Source of the DNA: Lactobacillus kalixensis DSM 16043
GTDB taxonomy: Bacteria > Bacillota > Bacilli > Lactobacillales > Lactobacillaceae
Direction: 5' to 3'
DNA length: 64,000 nucleotides
Assembly (NCBI RefSeq): GCF_001434335.1
Contig: NZ_AZFM01000001.1
Span: 91,349 to 155,348 of the forward strand
Position 1 is the first letter of the stretch, and each line of letters begins with the position of its first letter. Under the pieces are notes generated by a model. That model saw only the letters and a list, made by a program, of their open reading frames with translations. It did not search any database and was not told the origin of the DNA. This document shows, piece by piece, positions 1 through 8,259 of the stretch. Both the position numbers and the translations under genes were made by a program.

Positions 1-955
1 CAACTAAGAAACGTAAAATTCCCAATTCGACAGTGTTTTGAACAAATGCTGTCAAAAAGAAGAAAATCGAAGCAGCGATAAATCCGACAACAATAATTTT
101 ATGAGTTCCGATGCGATCACCTAAAGCACCAAATCGTGAAGCGACTAAAAAGGTTGCAATTCCGGGGAGCGCAGCAATAACACCAGAAATAAATACGACA
201 TTTCCATGATTATTAAGTAATTGTCGAACATAAAGTGAAACGATTGGATTAATTGAATTATTGGCTGCCTGAATAATCATAGTTGTTAATAAAAGACCAA
301 AAATAAGTTGGGGAGAACGCAGTGATTTGATTACGCCACTGGTTTTCTCCAATTTTTTTGCAGTGATGGGTGTAAAGTCAGCTTCGTGAACAAAGAATAA
401 AACAAGTGCTGAACAGATTAATAAGAGACCACCAGTAATCATAAAGGTAACACGATAGGAGAAAATTGAAGTTAAGGCTCCGCCAATTAATGGTCCAAGT
501 AAAGTGCCGGCAGTGGTAGCAGAAGCAATGGTTCCGAGCGCTTGACCCGAATTTGTTTTTGGTGTTTCTGTAGCTACCAGTGCATTTGAGTTTGAAATAA
601 AACCAGCAAAAACACCTTGCAACATCCTAAGTAAAAGCAATTGCCAAACGTTTTGAACTAAACCCATTGAAGCAATAACAATTGCCATTCCAAGGCCGGC
701 TCGTAGAATCATAGGTTTTCGACCTTTTTTGTCAGCTAATTTTCCCCACCAAGGTGAAACGACTGCTGAGACAATAAAGGTACCTGAATAGACGATCCCT
801 GACCAAAAATTAAGTTGTTGATGGGTGAAATCGCCTAAGGTGTTAATGTATAGGGAAAGAAATGGCATGATTTCTGAGAAAGCAATACCTGCAATGAAAA
901 CTGCAATTGATAGAATATAAAGGTTTCTTTTCCAAATTGGTTTGGTTTGAGTCAT
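1..955 (-). CDS. MFS drug-efflux transporter (C-terminus cut by window edge)
   Basis: Membrane exporter of the major facilitator superfamily, probably a proton-driven multidrug or small-molecule efflux pump. The N-terminal 318 codons are visible and the frame runs off the left edge without a stop. Successive hydrophobic helices are visible, and the loop after helix 2 carries the MFS motif A (WGKLADKKGRKP). The second half holds a further helix bundle with RFGALGDRIG, the repeated motif A of the C-terminal half. The start is an ATG preceded by AAGGA at good spacing. It is divergent from the PhnD-like gene. Substrate cannot be told from sequence; a sugar exporter is possible. Confidence 0.85.
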   Translation of the reverse strand, partial: MTQTKPIWKRNLYILSIAVFIAGIAFSEIMPFLSLYINTLGDFTHQQLNFWSGIVYSGTFIVSAVVSPWWGKLADKKGRKPMILRAGLGMAIVIASMGLVQNVWQLLLLRMLQGVFAGFISNSNALVATETPKTNSGQALGTIASATTAGTLLGPLIGGALTSIFSYRVTFMITGGLLLICSALVLFFVHEADFTPITAKKLEKTSGVIKSLRSPQLIFGLLLTTMIIQAANNSINPIVSLYVRQLLNNHGNVVFISGVIAALPGIATFLVASRFGALGDRIGTHKIIVVGFIAASIFFFLTAFVQNTVELGILRFLV

Positions 956-1053
956 TGAATCACATCCTTAAGGATATTTTACACCTTTTCACAATACAAT
1001 TAGTTTAACACGAACAAATATCTTCATTTCATTAATAATTGTAAAGAAAACAG

Positions 1054-1082
1054 TTGATTATTTTGTAACTTTTTTCTATAAT
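1054..1082 (+). promoter_or_regulatory. SigA promoter of the PhnD-like gene
   Basis: TTGATT at 1054-1059 and a perfect TATAAT at 1077-1082 are separated by 17 bases, about 30 bases ahead of the GGAGGGG ribosome binding site at 1114-1120. Confidence 0.75.
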
Positions 1083-1123
1083 CAATATGCAAATCAAAAT
1101 AATACGAATTTTCGGAGGGGAAA

Positions 1124-2062
1124 ATGAAATTTAAAAAGCTATTAGTTGGGGTAGTTGCGCTTGGTGCTGCTATAATGGCAACCGCTTGTTCAAGTTCTTC
1201 AAATAACGAAGGAACTACAGGTAAGGATGGGTATACACCTAAGCAATTGAATGTACAATTTGTGCCATCTGTACAGGCTAACAAAATGGAGGCAAGAGCT
1301 AAGCCATTAGAAGCTTTACTTAAAAAACAGCTTGGGATTCCAGTTCACGTTACTGTTTCAACAGACTACAACGGCTTAGTTGAAGCAATGAATTCTAAGA
1401 AGGTTGATGTTGGCTTCATGCCACCTGATGCATACGTTTTGGCTCATAAAAAGAAGATTGCTGATGTTTTGCTTCAAGCACAGCGTTACGGCTATGATGA
1501 ACCAAGTGGTAAAATGAATCACACCTTGATGAATAAATACCGCTCCGGAATTTACGTTAAGAAAGGTTCTGGCATTAAGTCATGGAAGGATTTGAAGGGA
1601 AAGAAAATTGGTGTAATGGATCCAACTTCTAGTTCTGGATATGTCTTTCCAATTGTCGAACTAAACAAGAAAGGGTTGAATGTCCTTAAAGATTGCAAGA
1701 TTGTGCAAATTAAGGGGGCAGACCAAGCAATTATTTCTGTTGAAAATGGCGACATTGATGCAGCCTTTACTTTCGCAGACGCTCGTCCAATTGCTGCTCA
1801 AGATGAACCAAAGGTAATGAAGGATGTTGTTCCAATTTACTTTACCAAATGGATTCCAAACGACACTATTTCTGTTCGCCATGATTTAAGTCCTAAGTTT
1901 AGAAAGAAATTGTCAAAAGCCTTCAAGAAGATTGCTAAGTCTAAGCAAGGTAAGAAGATTATCGAAAGTATCTACCAACACTATGGATATGTAGATGCTA
2001 AAGATTCTGACTTTGATATTATTAGAAATTACCAAAAGGAATTAAATTCTATTCAAAAGTAA
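1124..2062 (+). CDS. PhnD-like substrate-binding lipoprotein of an ABC importer
   Basis: Extracytoplasmic solute-binding protein of the phosphate/phosphite/phosphonate (PhnD, PBP type 2) family. The first 22 residues form a lipoprotein signal: KK, a hydrophobic stretch, then a lipobox-like ATAC with the acylated Cys at 22, followed by a Ser/Asn linker. The body shows typical family features: an early SVQANKMEARAKPLEALLKK segment, GLVEAMNSKKVDVGFMPP, SWKDLKGKKIGVMDPTSSSGY in the second lobe, and GDIDAAFTFADARP. Length (312 aa) is normal. No permease or ATPase gene follows: a terminator and an unrelated MarR operon do, so it is an orphan here and must use components encoded elsewhere. The ligand is inferred only from the family. 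Confidence 0.85.
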   Translation: MKFKKLLVGVVALGAAIMATACSSSSNNEGTTGKDGYTPKQLNVQFVPSVQANKMEARAKPLEALLKKQLGIPVHVTVSTDYNGLVEAMNSKKVDVGFMPPDAYVLAHKKKIADVLLQAQRYGYDEPSGKMNHTLMNKYRSGIYVKKGSGIKSWKDLKGKKIGVMDPTSSSGYVFPIVELNKKGLNVLKDCKIVQIKGADQAIISVENGDIDAAFTFADARPIAAQDEPKVMKDVVPIYFTKWIPNDTISVRHDLSPKFRKKLSKAFKKIAKSKQGKKIIESIYQHYGYVDAKDSDFDIIRNYQKELNSIQK

Positions 2063-2072
2063 TAAGTTTTTT

Positions 2073-2099
2073 AAAAGCACCGCGTGTGCTTTTTCTTTT
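2073..2099 (+). terminator. Rho-independent terminator of the PhnD-like gene
   Basis: AAAAGCAC and GTGCTTTT form an 8-bp stem around a short loop, followed by a T-rich tail. Confidence 0.8.
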
Positions 2100-2103
2100 G
2101 TTC

Positions 2104-2132
2104 TTGACAATAGTCTACCCATAGACTAATAT
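2104..2132 (+). promoter_or_regulatory. SigA promoter of the MarR-ABC operon
   Basis: A perfect TTGACA at 2104-2109, a 17-base spacer and TAATAT at 2127-2132. The spacer is almost entirely filled by a palindrome (separate entry). Confidence 0.8.
2111..2128 (+). promoter_or_regulatory. Probable MarR operator palindrome
   Basis: TAGTCTA-CCCA-TAGACTA is a perfect 7-bp inverted repeat with a 4-base centre. It lies between the -35 and -10 boxes and overlaps the first two bases of the -10. Its size and place fit autorepression by the MarR-family protein encoded 40 bases downstream. Binding is inferred. Confidence 0.7.
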
Positions 2133-2169
2133 TAGTAATCAGATTTAGTACATGTGAGGACTATTATGA

Positions 2170-2640
2170 ATGGAAATTAGTTTAGCAGAAAAACTGAATA
2201 TCGCCATTCTGCGTGGTGGCAAGGGATATGAGGAATGGAATAATCTGCATCATCTTCCTGATTATTTATCTTTAATTCTGCATGAATTATTGATCAGAAA
2301 GAAAGCAACGCAGAAGGACCTAGTCAATTTGAGCGATTTACCCAAACAATCGATTAATAAAGGAATCAAAATCCTGCAGGATCAAGATTATCTTGAGTTA
2401 ATCGTTAATCCAAAAGATAAACGTCAAAAATATTGCCGTCTGACGCCAAGCGGGAAAAAATACGCTCAACAGACAATGCAACCGTTGATGGATATTGAAA
2501 AAGAGGTGGTTCGAAAAATGGGTGCTGAGAAGATGCACCAATTTATTTCATTAAATGAAGAATGGAATGACTATTTCTGGGATTTACTTAGAAAAGAGGA
2601 TAGAAATGAACACACTAAAGATATTAAAACCACACTTTAA
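2170..2640 (+). CDS. MarR-family transcriptional regulator
   Basis: Winged-helix regulator of 156 aa, the usual MarR size. The DNA-binding core lies at roughly residues 45-105: KKATQKDLVNLSDLPKQSIN is the helix-turn-helix, and NPKDKRQKYCRLTPSGKKYA is the beta-wing with its conserved D-x-R. The flanking helices form the dimer interface. The start follows GAGGA at 2156-2160; a nearer ATG at 2166 is out of frame and stops after four codons. The 3' end overlaps the first ABC gene by 35 bases, implying translational coupling. A palindrome inside its promoter suggests autorepression, relieved by a drug-like ligand exported by the ABC pair. Confidence 0.88.
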   Translation: MEISLAEKLNIAILRGGKGYEEWNNLHHLPDYLSLILHELLIRKKATQKDLVNLSDLPKQSINKGIKILQDQDYLELIVNPKDKRQKYCRLTPSGKKYAQQTMQPLMDIEKEVVRKMGAEKMHQFISLNEEWNDYFWDLLRKEDRNEHTKDIKTTL

Positions 2641-4342
2641 AAATTATCGTAAAGAAATTATTGCGGCTTTAATTGCAATTTTCGTTTCAGCTTTCGCGAC
2701 TTTGTATCAACCAAGATTGCTCGAAAATATTCAAAAAGCAATTATGGCAGATCAACAGCAAAGCGTTGTACGTGATGGGATTTGGCTAATTGTCTTAGGC
2801 TTAATTGCAATTGTGGCTGGAATTTTCAATGTTTACTACGCTGCTAAAATTGCACAGGGTGTGACTAGTGACTTGCGTGAAGAAACTTATGCTAAGATTC
2901 AAAGCTTTTCATTTGGCAATATTGAGGATTTTAGTGCAGGTTCATTGACTACACGTTTAATTAACGATATGAACCAAGTGATGAACATGATCATGCAATT
3001 GTTCATGCAGTTACTCAGAATGCCAATTTTAATGGTTGGCTCATTTATCTTCTGTATTATCATTATTCCCCGTTATTGGTGGGCTACTGTCTTAATGGTT
3101 GCATTAATCATTGGAGTTGGAGCGATTGTTTTAAATAGAATGAACAGTTTATTCGATAAGTTCCAAGTTTTGATGGATAGGATTTCAGGACAAGCCCAAG
3201 AAACCTTACAAGGGGTTCGAGTTGTTAAGTCTTTCAATCAAGGTCCACAAGAAATCAAAAAATTCGATCAAACTTCAGACAAGTTGAATGACTACAACAT
3301 TACAATTGGTTACTGGTTCTCAGCTGTCATGCCCGCTTTTTCAATGATTGCTTACTTAGTGATCACGTTAATTATTTTCTTGATTGGCCGCAGCATTACC
3401 AACCATCCAACAGATGTTGCAATTGTAAGTCCATTTGTTAACTATATTTTGACACTTCTTTGGACAACGATGATTGCCGGAATGACTATGATGCAATTTG
3501 CCCGTGGGTTGATTTCTTTAGGCAGAATTAAGGAAGTTTTAGATACCGAGCCAGATGTGAAGTTCAATGATAATGCCCCTGTTGAAAAATTAGGCGGTAG
3601 TGTTGAATTTGATCATGTTTCTTTCACTTATCCAGATGGTGACCAAGAGACTTTAAAAGATATTTCTTTCAAAATTCCAGCAAACCAAATGGTCGGAATC
3701 GTTGGTGCAACTGGTTCTGGTAAGTCGACTTTAGCACAGTTAATCGCTCGACTATATGATCCAACCAAAGGCGAAGTTAAGATTGGCGGTCATAACTTAA
3801 AGGATGTTAATGAAAAATCTTTGCGTCAGACAGTTTCTTTTGTATTGCAAAGAGCAGTGTTATTTTCAGGAACAATTGCAAGCAACTTACGTCAAGGTAA
3901 ATCTGAAGCAAAACACCACGAATTACAAAGAGCAGCAAGAATGGCACAAGCTGCCGAATTTATCGAACGCTATAATGATACCTTTGATCACGAAGTCGAA
4001 GAGCGTTCTGCTAACTTCTCAGGTGGGCAAAAGCAGCGCCTTTCTATTGCTCGTGGATTAATTGCCAAATCTCCAATTTTGATTTTGGATGATTCAACTT
4101 CGGCTCTTGACGCTGAATCTGAAAAGAAAGTGCAACAGGCACTTGAACACGAAATGCCTGATACCACAACTTTTATTATTGCTGAAAAGATTGTTTCAGT
4201 TAAAAATGCTGATCAAATTTTGGTATTAGATGACGGAAAATTAGTTGCTCAGGGTACTCATGAAGAATTGATCAAAACTTCTCCGGTTTACCAAGAAATT
4301 TATAAGACTCAAACAGCGAAAGAAAGTGTAGGTGAAGAATAA
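2606..4342 (+). CDS. ABC exporter half-transporter with degenerate ATP site
   Basis: Fused membrane domain plus ATPase domain (578 aa), one half of a heterodimeric multidrug exporter of the LmrCD/BmrCD type. Six membrane helices fill residues 1-310. Walker A GATGSGKST lies at 367-375, then a canonical SGGQKQ signature. Walker B reads LILDDSTSALD, so the catalytic Glu is Asp, and the switch-His motif reads IIAEK instead of IIAHR. Both changes mark the non-hydrolysing site of an asymmetric pair. I start at ATG 2606, preceded by GAGGA; an upstream in-frame ATG at 2555 lies deep in the marR gene without a ribosome binding site. The stop overlaps the partner's start (TAATG). Confidence 0.9.
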   Translation: MNTLKILKPHFKNYRKEIIAALIAIFVSAFATLYQPRLLENIQKAIMADQQQSVVRDGIWLIVLGLIAIVAGIFNVYYAAKIAQGVTSDLREETYAKIQSFSFGNIEDFSAGSLTTRLINDMNQVMNMIMQLFMQLLRMPILMVGSFIFCIIIIPRYWWATVLMVALIIGVGAIVLNRMNSLFDKFQVLMDRISGQAQETLQGVRVVKSFNQGPQEIKKFDQTSDKLNDYNITIGYWFSAVMPAFSMIAYLVITLIIFLIGRSITNHPTDVAIVSPFVNYILTLLWTTMIAGMTMMQFARGLISLGRIKEVLDTEPDVKFNDNAPVEKLGGSVEFDHVSFTYPDGDQETLKDISFKIPANQMVGIVGATGSGKSTLAQLIARLYDPTKGEVKIGGHNLKDVNEKSLRQTVSFVLQRAVLFSGTIASNLRQGKSEAKHHELQRAARMAQAAEFIERYNDTFDHEVEERSANFSGGQKQRLSIARGLIAKSPILILDDSTSALDAESEKKVQQALEHEMPDTTTFIIAEKIVSVKNADQILVLDDGKLVAQGTHEELIKTSPVYQEIYKTQTAKESVGEE

Positions 4343-6099
4343 TGTCAGATACTAAAAAGGCTCTAAAATATTTTGTTAAATATCTGCGTCCTTACTGGAA
4401 AGGTATTATTGTCATAATTATTTTGTCACTTATTTCTAGTGTAGCAGCTGTTATTGCACCTACTTACTTGGGCCGCACGGTTACTTCTTTGACTAACTTT
4501 GTTAATGGTAAGGGCGGCATGAATTCCTTCTATAATGCATTGTGGGCCATGTTAGCATTCTTTACTTTAAGCATGGTGTCAATTTTCATTGCTTGGATGG
4601 TCATGTCAAAGTTCAACGCTGATGCTACTAATGACATGCGTGAGAATTTATTTAGTAAATTTCAAAGAATGCTCGTACGCTACTTTGATACACATCAAGA
4701 TGGTAAATTGTTATCCTTGTTCACATCCGACCTTGATAACATTTTTAACGCAATGAACAATGCGATCTTTGAAATTATATCTCAAGGAATAAGATTTATC
4801 GGTACAATTATCATCATGTATGTAGTTGATGCTCGTCTTGCTACGGCGACGATTGCAACTACTCCGGTTATCTTGATTATCTGCGTGATTTTGATGAAAA
4901 AGGCGCGCATATACATTGATAAGCAGCAAGATGAAATTAGTGATTTGAACGGTTATATTACTGAACAAATTAATGGTGAAAAAGTAATTATTACTAATGG
5001 TCTTCGTGAAGAATCAGTTGAGGGTTTCAGAACTTACAACAATAAGGTAAGAAGTGCCATGTTCAAAGGTCAATTCTACTCAGGAATTTTACTTCCATTG
5101 ATGAATGGTCTTAACTTACTTAATTTGGCAATCGTGATTGCTGTTGGAGCATGGTTGATTATGTCTGGTCAGGTTAGTCAAGCCGTTGGTTTGGGTTTAA
5201 TCGTAACCTTCGTTGAGTATTCACAAACTTATTTTGAACCATTAACTCAAATTTCTTCAATTTACTCAATGATTCAACTCGCTTTAACTGGTGGTAGAAG
5301 ATTGGCTGATGTTGAAGCACAACCTGATGAAGATGCAGTGGTAAATGGTAAGACAATTACTGGATTAAAGAACGGCTTGAAGCTTGAAGATGTTCACTTT
5401 GGTTACACTAAGGATAAAGAAATTTTGCACGGTGTTAGCGTCGATGTAAATAAGGGACAATCTGTTGCTGTAGTTGGCCCAACGGGATCTGGTAAAACTA
5501 CTATCATGAACTTAGTTAATCGTTTCTATGATGTCGATTCAGGCCGTATTACGTATGATGGTATTGACATTAGAGATATTCAATTGAAATCATTAAGAGA
5601 CAATGTGGGGATTGTTTTGCAAGATTCAATTCTGTTTACAGGTAGTGTTGCTGACAATATCCGTTATGGTAAGCCAAATGCAAGCATGGAAGAAGTGATT
5701 TCTGCGGCTAAACAAGCTAATATCCATGACTTTATTGAAAGCTTACCAGATGGCTATGACACCCAAGTTAGTGATTCTAGTTCAGCCTTTTCAACTGGGC
5801 AAAAACAATTGATGTCAATTGCGAGAACCATTTTGACTAATCCACCATTTTTGATTTTAGATGAAGCAACTTCCAATGTAGATACGGTTACTGAAGAAAA
5901 AATCCAAATGGCAATGGATAGAGTAATTGCAGGTAGAACTTCATTTGTGATTGCGCACCGCTTGAAGACAATCTTGAATTCAGATAAGATCTTGGTCTTA
6001 AAAGATGGTCAAGTAATCGAAGAAGGAAGTCACAAGCAACTACTTAAAGAAAAGGGCTTCTACTACAAGCTATATACAGATCAAACTGTTTTTGAATAA
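4342..6099 (+). CDS. ABC exporter half-transporter with competent Walker B and switch His
   Basis: Partner of the preceding gene (585 aa): six membrane helices then an ATPase domain. Walker A GPTGSGKTT is at 379-387, Walker B is the full ILDEATSNVD with catalytic Glu, and the switch motif is VIAHR. Its signature motif is altered to FSTGQKQ. The two changes are complementary: the consensus ATP site combines this protein's Walker A/B and His with the partner's intact SGGQ, while the other site is dead. This is the known arrangement of asymmetric exporters such as LmrCD and TM287/288. It shares one base with the upstream gene and closes the operon. Exported compounds are unknown. Confidence 0.9.
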   Translation: MSDTKKALKYFVKYLRPYWKGIIVIIILSLISSVAAVIAPTYLGRTVTSLTNFVNGKGGMNSFYNALWAMLAFFTLSMVSIFIAWMVMSKFNADATNDMRENLFSKFQRMLVRYFDTHQDGKLLSLFTSDLDNIFNAMNNAIFEIISQGIRFIGTIIIMYVVDARLATATIATTPVILIICVILMKKARIYIDKQQDEISDLNGYITEQINGEKVIITNGLREESVEGFRTYNNKVRSAMFKGQFYSGILLPLMNGLNLLNLAIVIAVGAWLIMSGQVSQAVGLGLIVTFVEYSQTYFEPLTQISSIYSMIQLALTGGRRLADVEAQPDEDAVVNGKTITGLKNGLKLEDVHFGYTKDKEILHGVSVDVNKGQSVAVVGPTGSGKTTIMNLVNRFYDVDSGRITYDGIDIRDIQLKSLRDNVGIVLQDSILFTGSVADNIRYGKPNASMEEVISAAKQANIHDFIESLPDGYDTQVSDSSSAFSTGQKQLMSIARTILTNPPFLILDEATSNVDTVTEEKIQMAMDRVIAGRTSFVIAHRLKTILNSDKILVLKDGQVIEEGSHKQLLKEKGFYYKLYTDQTVFE

Positions 6100-6164
6100 A
6101 AGTGAAAAGAAGTGTCTGGGAAATAAGTCGATTTTTAGTTAATTTTTGACTTTTACCCAAAATA

Positions 6165-6231
6165 AAAATCCTATTAAATCGCGGTTTTGATTATTGATCA
6201 TTACTGATAAACCTTGATTTAATAGGATTTT
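6165..6231. terminator. Long perfect hairpin between convergent genes
   Basis: A perfect 16-bp inverted repeat (6165-6180 with 6216-6231) encloses a 35-base loop that holds a further 5-bp pair (GGTTT/AAACC). A-rich and T-rich ends let it end transcription from both sides. The loop is longer than in usual terminators, so a structured-RNA role is also possible. Confidence 0.65.
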
Positions 6232-6248
6232 GTCATTTCTGAGTTTTT

Positions 6249-7157
6249 TCAGGTCTTTAAGAAGTTAACAAAATTCTCTGAAAAGATTTTTTGCTTATCT
6301 TGCTTAGAAATAGCTAAATTATTGATTGCACCACTAACTTCTGCATTTGCTCCAGATGGTGGGACTGCAAATGGAGCGTCAGTACCAAATAAAACATGAT
6401 CAAGACCATAGTAGTCAATTGCTAATTGAAGCGCAGGTGTATTTCCTAAAATTGCGGTATCAACATAGAAATTCTTAAAGCATTTAGCTTCTTCATTTGG
6501 CAAAATATGATTAATTCTTTCGGCAAAAAATGGTACCATTGCACCAGCGTGGTGAACTAAGATTTTTAAGTTAGGATAATCTTCAAAAATCTTACTTTCT
6601 ACCAATTGCAACATTGCTTGAGACAATTCATATTCCCAAGAAAAGACCAAGTTATTATCTGGCTTGCGTTGATCAAAAACCGGATGTAACCACAAGGGAA
6701 GATTAGCCTCAGCGGCTTTTGCTAAAACAGGTCTAAACTCCGGATCAGCAATACTTTTACCCAAATGCCGAGTGAAGATCTGTGCTCCAATCAAATGTGG
6801 ATTCTGTACAATTTCGTCAACTATTTTGATAGCTTCGTCTATATTGTTCATCGGTAATACACCAACGCCAGCTTCAAATTTATCTGAATGGTCAAAAACA
6901 ATCTCGGCTAATTCATCATTGGCTTTACGAGATAATTGAGCAGCTTGATTTGGTTTACAAAAATCTTCTGGGCTAATGTTTACTAAGGAAATAGCTTGTT
7001 TAGTATTGTCATTTGGCCACTGCTTTAAGCGTGAAGTTAGGTCAATCAAATTTTTGATTTTGATGAAAGGAAAGATGGTTGGAATTTCTGGCGAAATCTC
7101 CAACATATCTTGGTAATATTTAGGCGGTAGTATATGCGCAAATGCGTCAATTTTCAT
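6249..7157 (-). CDS. Amidohydrolase-2 family (ACMSD-like) metal hydrolase or decarboxylase
   Basis: TIM-barrel enzyme (302 aa) of the amidohydrolase 2 family, which includes ACMSD and gamma-resorcylate decarboxylase. Visible metal-site elements are His8 in DAFAHILP, His158 in LWLHPV, the tandem His202-203 in VHHAGA, and Asp260 in FGTDAPF. The first strand usually reads H-x-H or E-x-H; here position 6 is Phe, so one expected metal ligand is missing. The gene sits just downstream of the AraC regulator on the same strand, possibly in one operon. Substrate unknown. The fold is secure, the catalytic status is not. Confidence 0.75.
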   Translation of the reverse strand: MKIDAFAHILPPKYYQDMLEISPEIPTIFPFIKIKNLIDLTSRLKQWPNDNTKQAISLVNISPEDFCKPNQAAQLSRKANDELAEIVFDHSDKFEAGVGVLPMNNIDEAIKIVDEIVQNPHLIGAQIFTRHLGKSIADPEFRPVLAKAAEANLPLWLHPVFDQRKPDNNLVFSWEYELSQAMLQLVESKIFEDYPNLKILVHHAGAMVPFFAERINHILPNEEAKCFKNFYVDTAILGNTPALQLAIDYYGLDHVLFGTDAPFAVPPSGANAEVSGAINNLAISKQDKQKIFSENFVNFLKT

Positions 7158-7223
7158 CGAATCACCTCTAGATTTTTAATGAACATTATCTCAACTTTTA
7201 TTTGAATCTACAATGATGGAAAA

Positions 7224-8045
7224 TTACATTCTGAAATTCTTCGGGCTTAATCCGTTATAACGTTTAAATGCTTTAGAGAAAGTAAATTCGTCACTATAAC
7301 CAACTTCTCCTGCAATTTTCTTGATTGGCTCATCTTTTGTCTTTAATAATTGTTTTGCTTCTTCCATGCGAATTTTTATTAAAAATTGCTGCGGCGATAA
7401 AGCTAAATTTTTCTTAAACAGAGAATACAAGTAGCTACGCGAAATATTTAATTTTTGACACAAGTCAGTAATATTGCAGCTACTATCTCGAAAATTATTT
7501 TCTAAATAAATTACTGCTAACTTCAAATCATTTTTCGACGTATCAGTATTCTTAGATTTTGGATTGGGATACTCAGTGAGTAGGTAATAAAAGGTATGAT
7601 ACAGCAGCGATTCAATTAGTAAGTCGTTGGCCAATGAAGATGGTAAGTGAATTGCATCAAACAACTGAAAAAGATAATCCTTAAACTTGCTATCTTGCAT
7701 CTGACGCAAGTAATTTTTTTGACTCAAAAGTGAATTCTGAAAAATTGACGAAATTCTGGTTCCCGATAAGCCAATCCAAAAATATGACCATGGATCCTCA
7801 CTATCTGCTTGATAAAAACAGGGAACATCTTTGGGTAAGATAAATATATCACCAGCTTTTAATTGTGTAACTGGATGATTAGCAGAAGAGAAGATTCCTT
7901 TTCCTTTTTGCACATAATGGATAACATAATTGTCGCGAACGTTATTACCCTTAAAAATATAATTTGGCTGACAATTTTCTTGGCCAAAGAATAAAATATT
8001 ACTTTCAATTCCTTGACCAGAGAGTGTTCGATATTCACCGTCCAT
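7224..8045 (-). CDS. AraC-family transcriptional regulator
   Basis: Two-domain regulator of 273 aa. The N-terminal cupin-like sensor (about residues 1-140) includes HYVQKGKGIFSS and GDIFILPKDVPCFY, the usual sugar-sensing AraC arm. The C-terminal domain (about 175-273) has both helix-turn-helix units, ITDLCQKLNISRSYLYSLFK and IKKIAGEVGYSDEFTFSKAF, ending in the conserved Y-x-G-x-SP-x-x-FR. It is divergent from sucrose phosphorylase, which makes that gene the likely target. MsmR-type regulators are often paired with such genes. The shared intergenic region carries inverted repeats that could bind it. Confidence 0.87.
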   Translation of the reverse strand: MDGEYRTLSGQGIESNILFFGQENCQPNYIFKGNNVRDNYVIHYVQKGKGIFSSANHPVTQLKAGDIFILPKDVPCFYQADSEDPWSYFWIGLSGTRISSIFQNSLLSQKNYLRQMQDSKFKDYLFQLFDAIHLPSSLANDLLIESLLYHTFYYLLTEYPNPKSKNTDTSKNDLKLAVIYLENNFRDSSCNITDLCQKLNISRSYLYSLFKKNLALSPQQFLIKIRMEEAKQLLKTKDEPIKKIAGEVGYSDEFTFSKAFKRYNGLSPKNFRM

Positions 8046-8070
8046 TTTGCTTTTGCCTTTCTACGATTTT

Positions 8071-8096
8071 GACATAAAAAACATGTCTATATGTTT
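8071..8096. promoter_or_regulatory. Overlapping inverted repeats, candidate AraC operator
   Basis: GACAT (8071-8075) pairs with ATGTC (8083-8087), and AAACAT (8079-8084) pairs with ATGTTT (8091-8096). They lie between the regulator's start and its extended -10, in its leader region. The regulatory role is inferred. Confidence 0.35.
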
Positions 8097-8119
8097 ATCA
8101 GAATATTATTCATAACCTA

Positions 8120-8128
8120 ATTATAGCA
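8120..8128 (-). promoter_or_regulatory. Extended -10 promoter of the araC-type gene
   Basis: Read on the minus strand, TGC-TATAAT is a perfect extended -10 about 75 bases ahead of the regulator's ATG. No good -35 is seen at normal spacing, as is common for extended -10 promoters. Confidence 0.55.
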
Positions 8129-8229
8129 TTTGAGCGTTGAAGCATGGCGAAATGTTTTGAACTTAAAAAGACAATAAATTAATGAATAAATCTATGGTTA
8201 ACTATTCGATAAAAAACAATAATATTAAT

Positions 8230-8243
8230 AGAAAGCGGTTAAA
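8230..8243 (+). promoter_or_regulatory. cre-like site before sucrose phosphorylase
   Basis: AGAAAGCGGTTAAA matches the CcpA consensus TGWAANCGNTNWCA except at two positions. It ends at the gene's AAGGAAAGGG ribosome binding site, a place where a bound CcpA could act as a roadblock. Confidence 0.35.
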
Positions 8244-8259
8244 AAGGAAAGGGAAAACT

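Noticed and set aside
964..975. Palindrome ATCCTTAAGGAT before the MFS gene
   Set aside because: It contains the gene's AAGGA ribosome binding site; the symmetry may be accidental.
1103..1110. TACGAATT before the PhnD-like gene, similar to the streptococcal combox
   Set aside because: It lies between a clear SigA -10 and the ribosome binding site, lacks the T-tract, and differs from the three-copy motif.
2555..2605. Upstream start of the first ABC subunit inside marR
   Set aside because: The extra 17 residues are the marR sequence in another frame, and GAGGA lies before ATG 2606.
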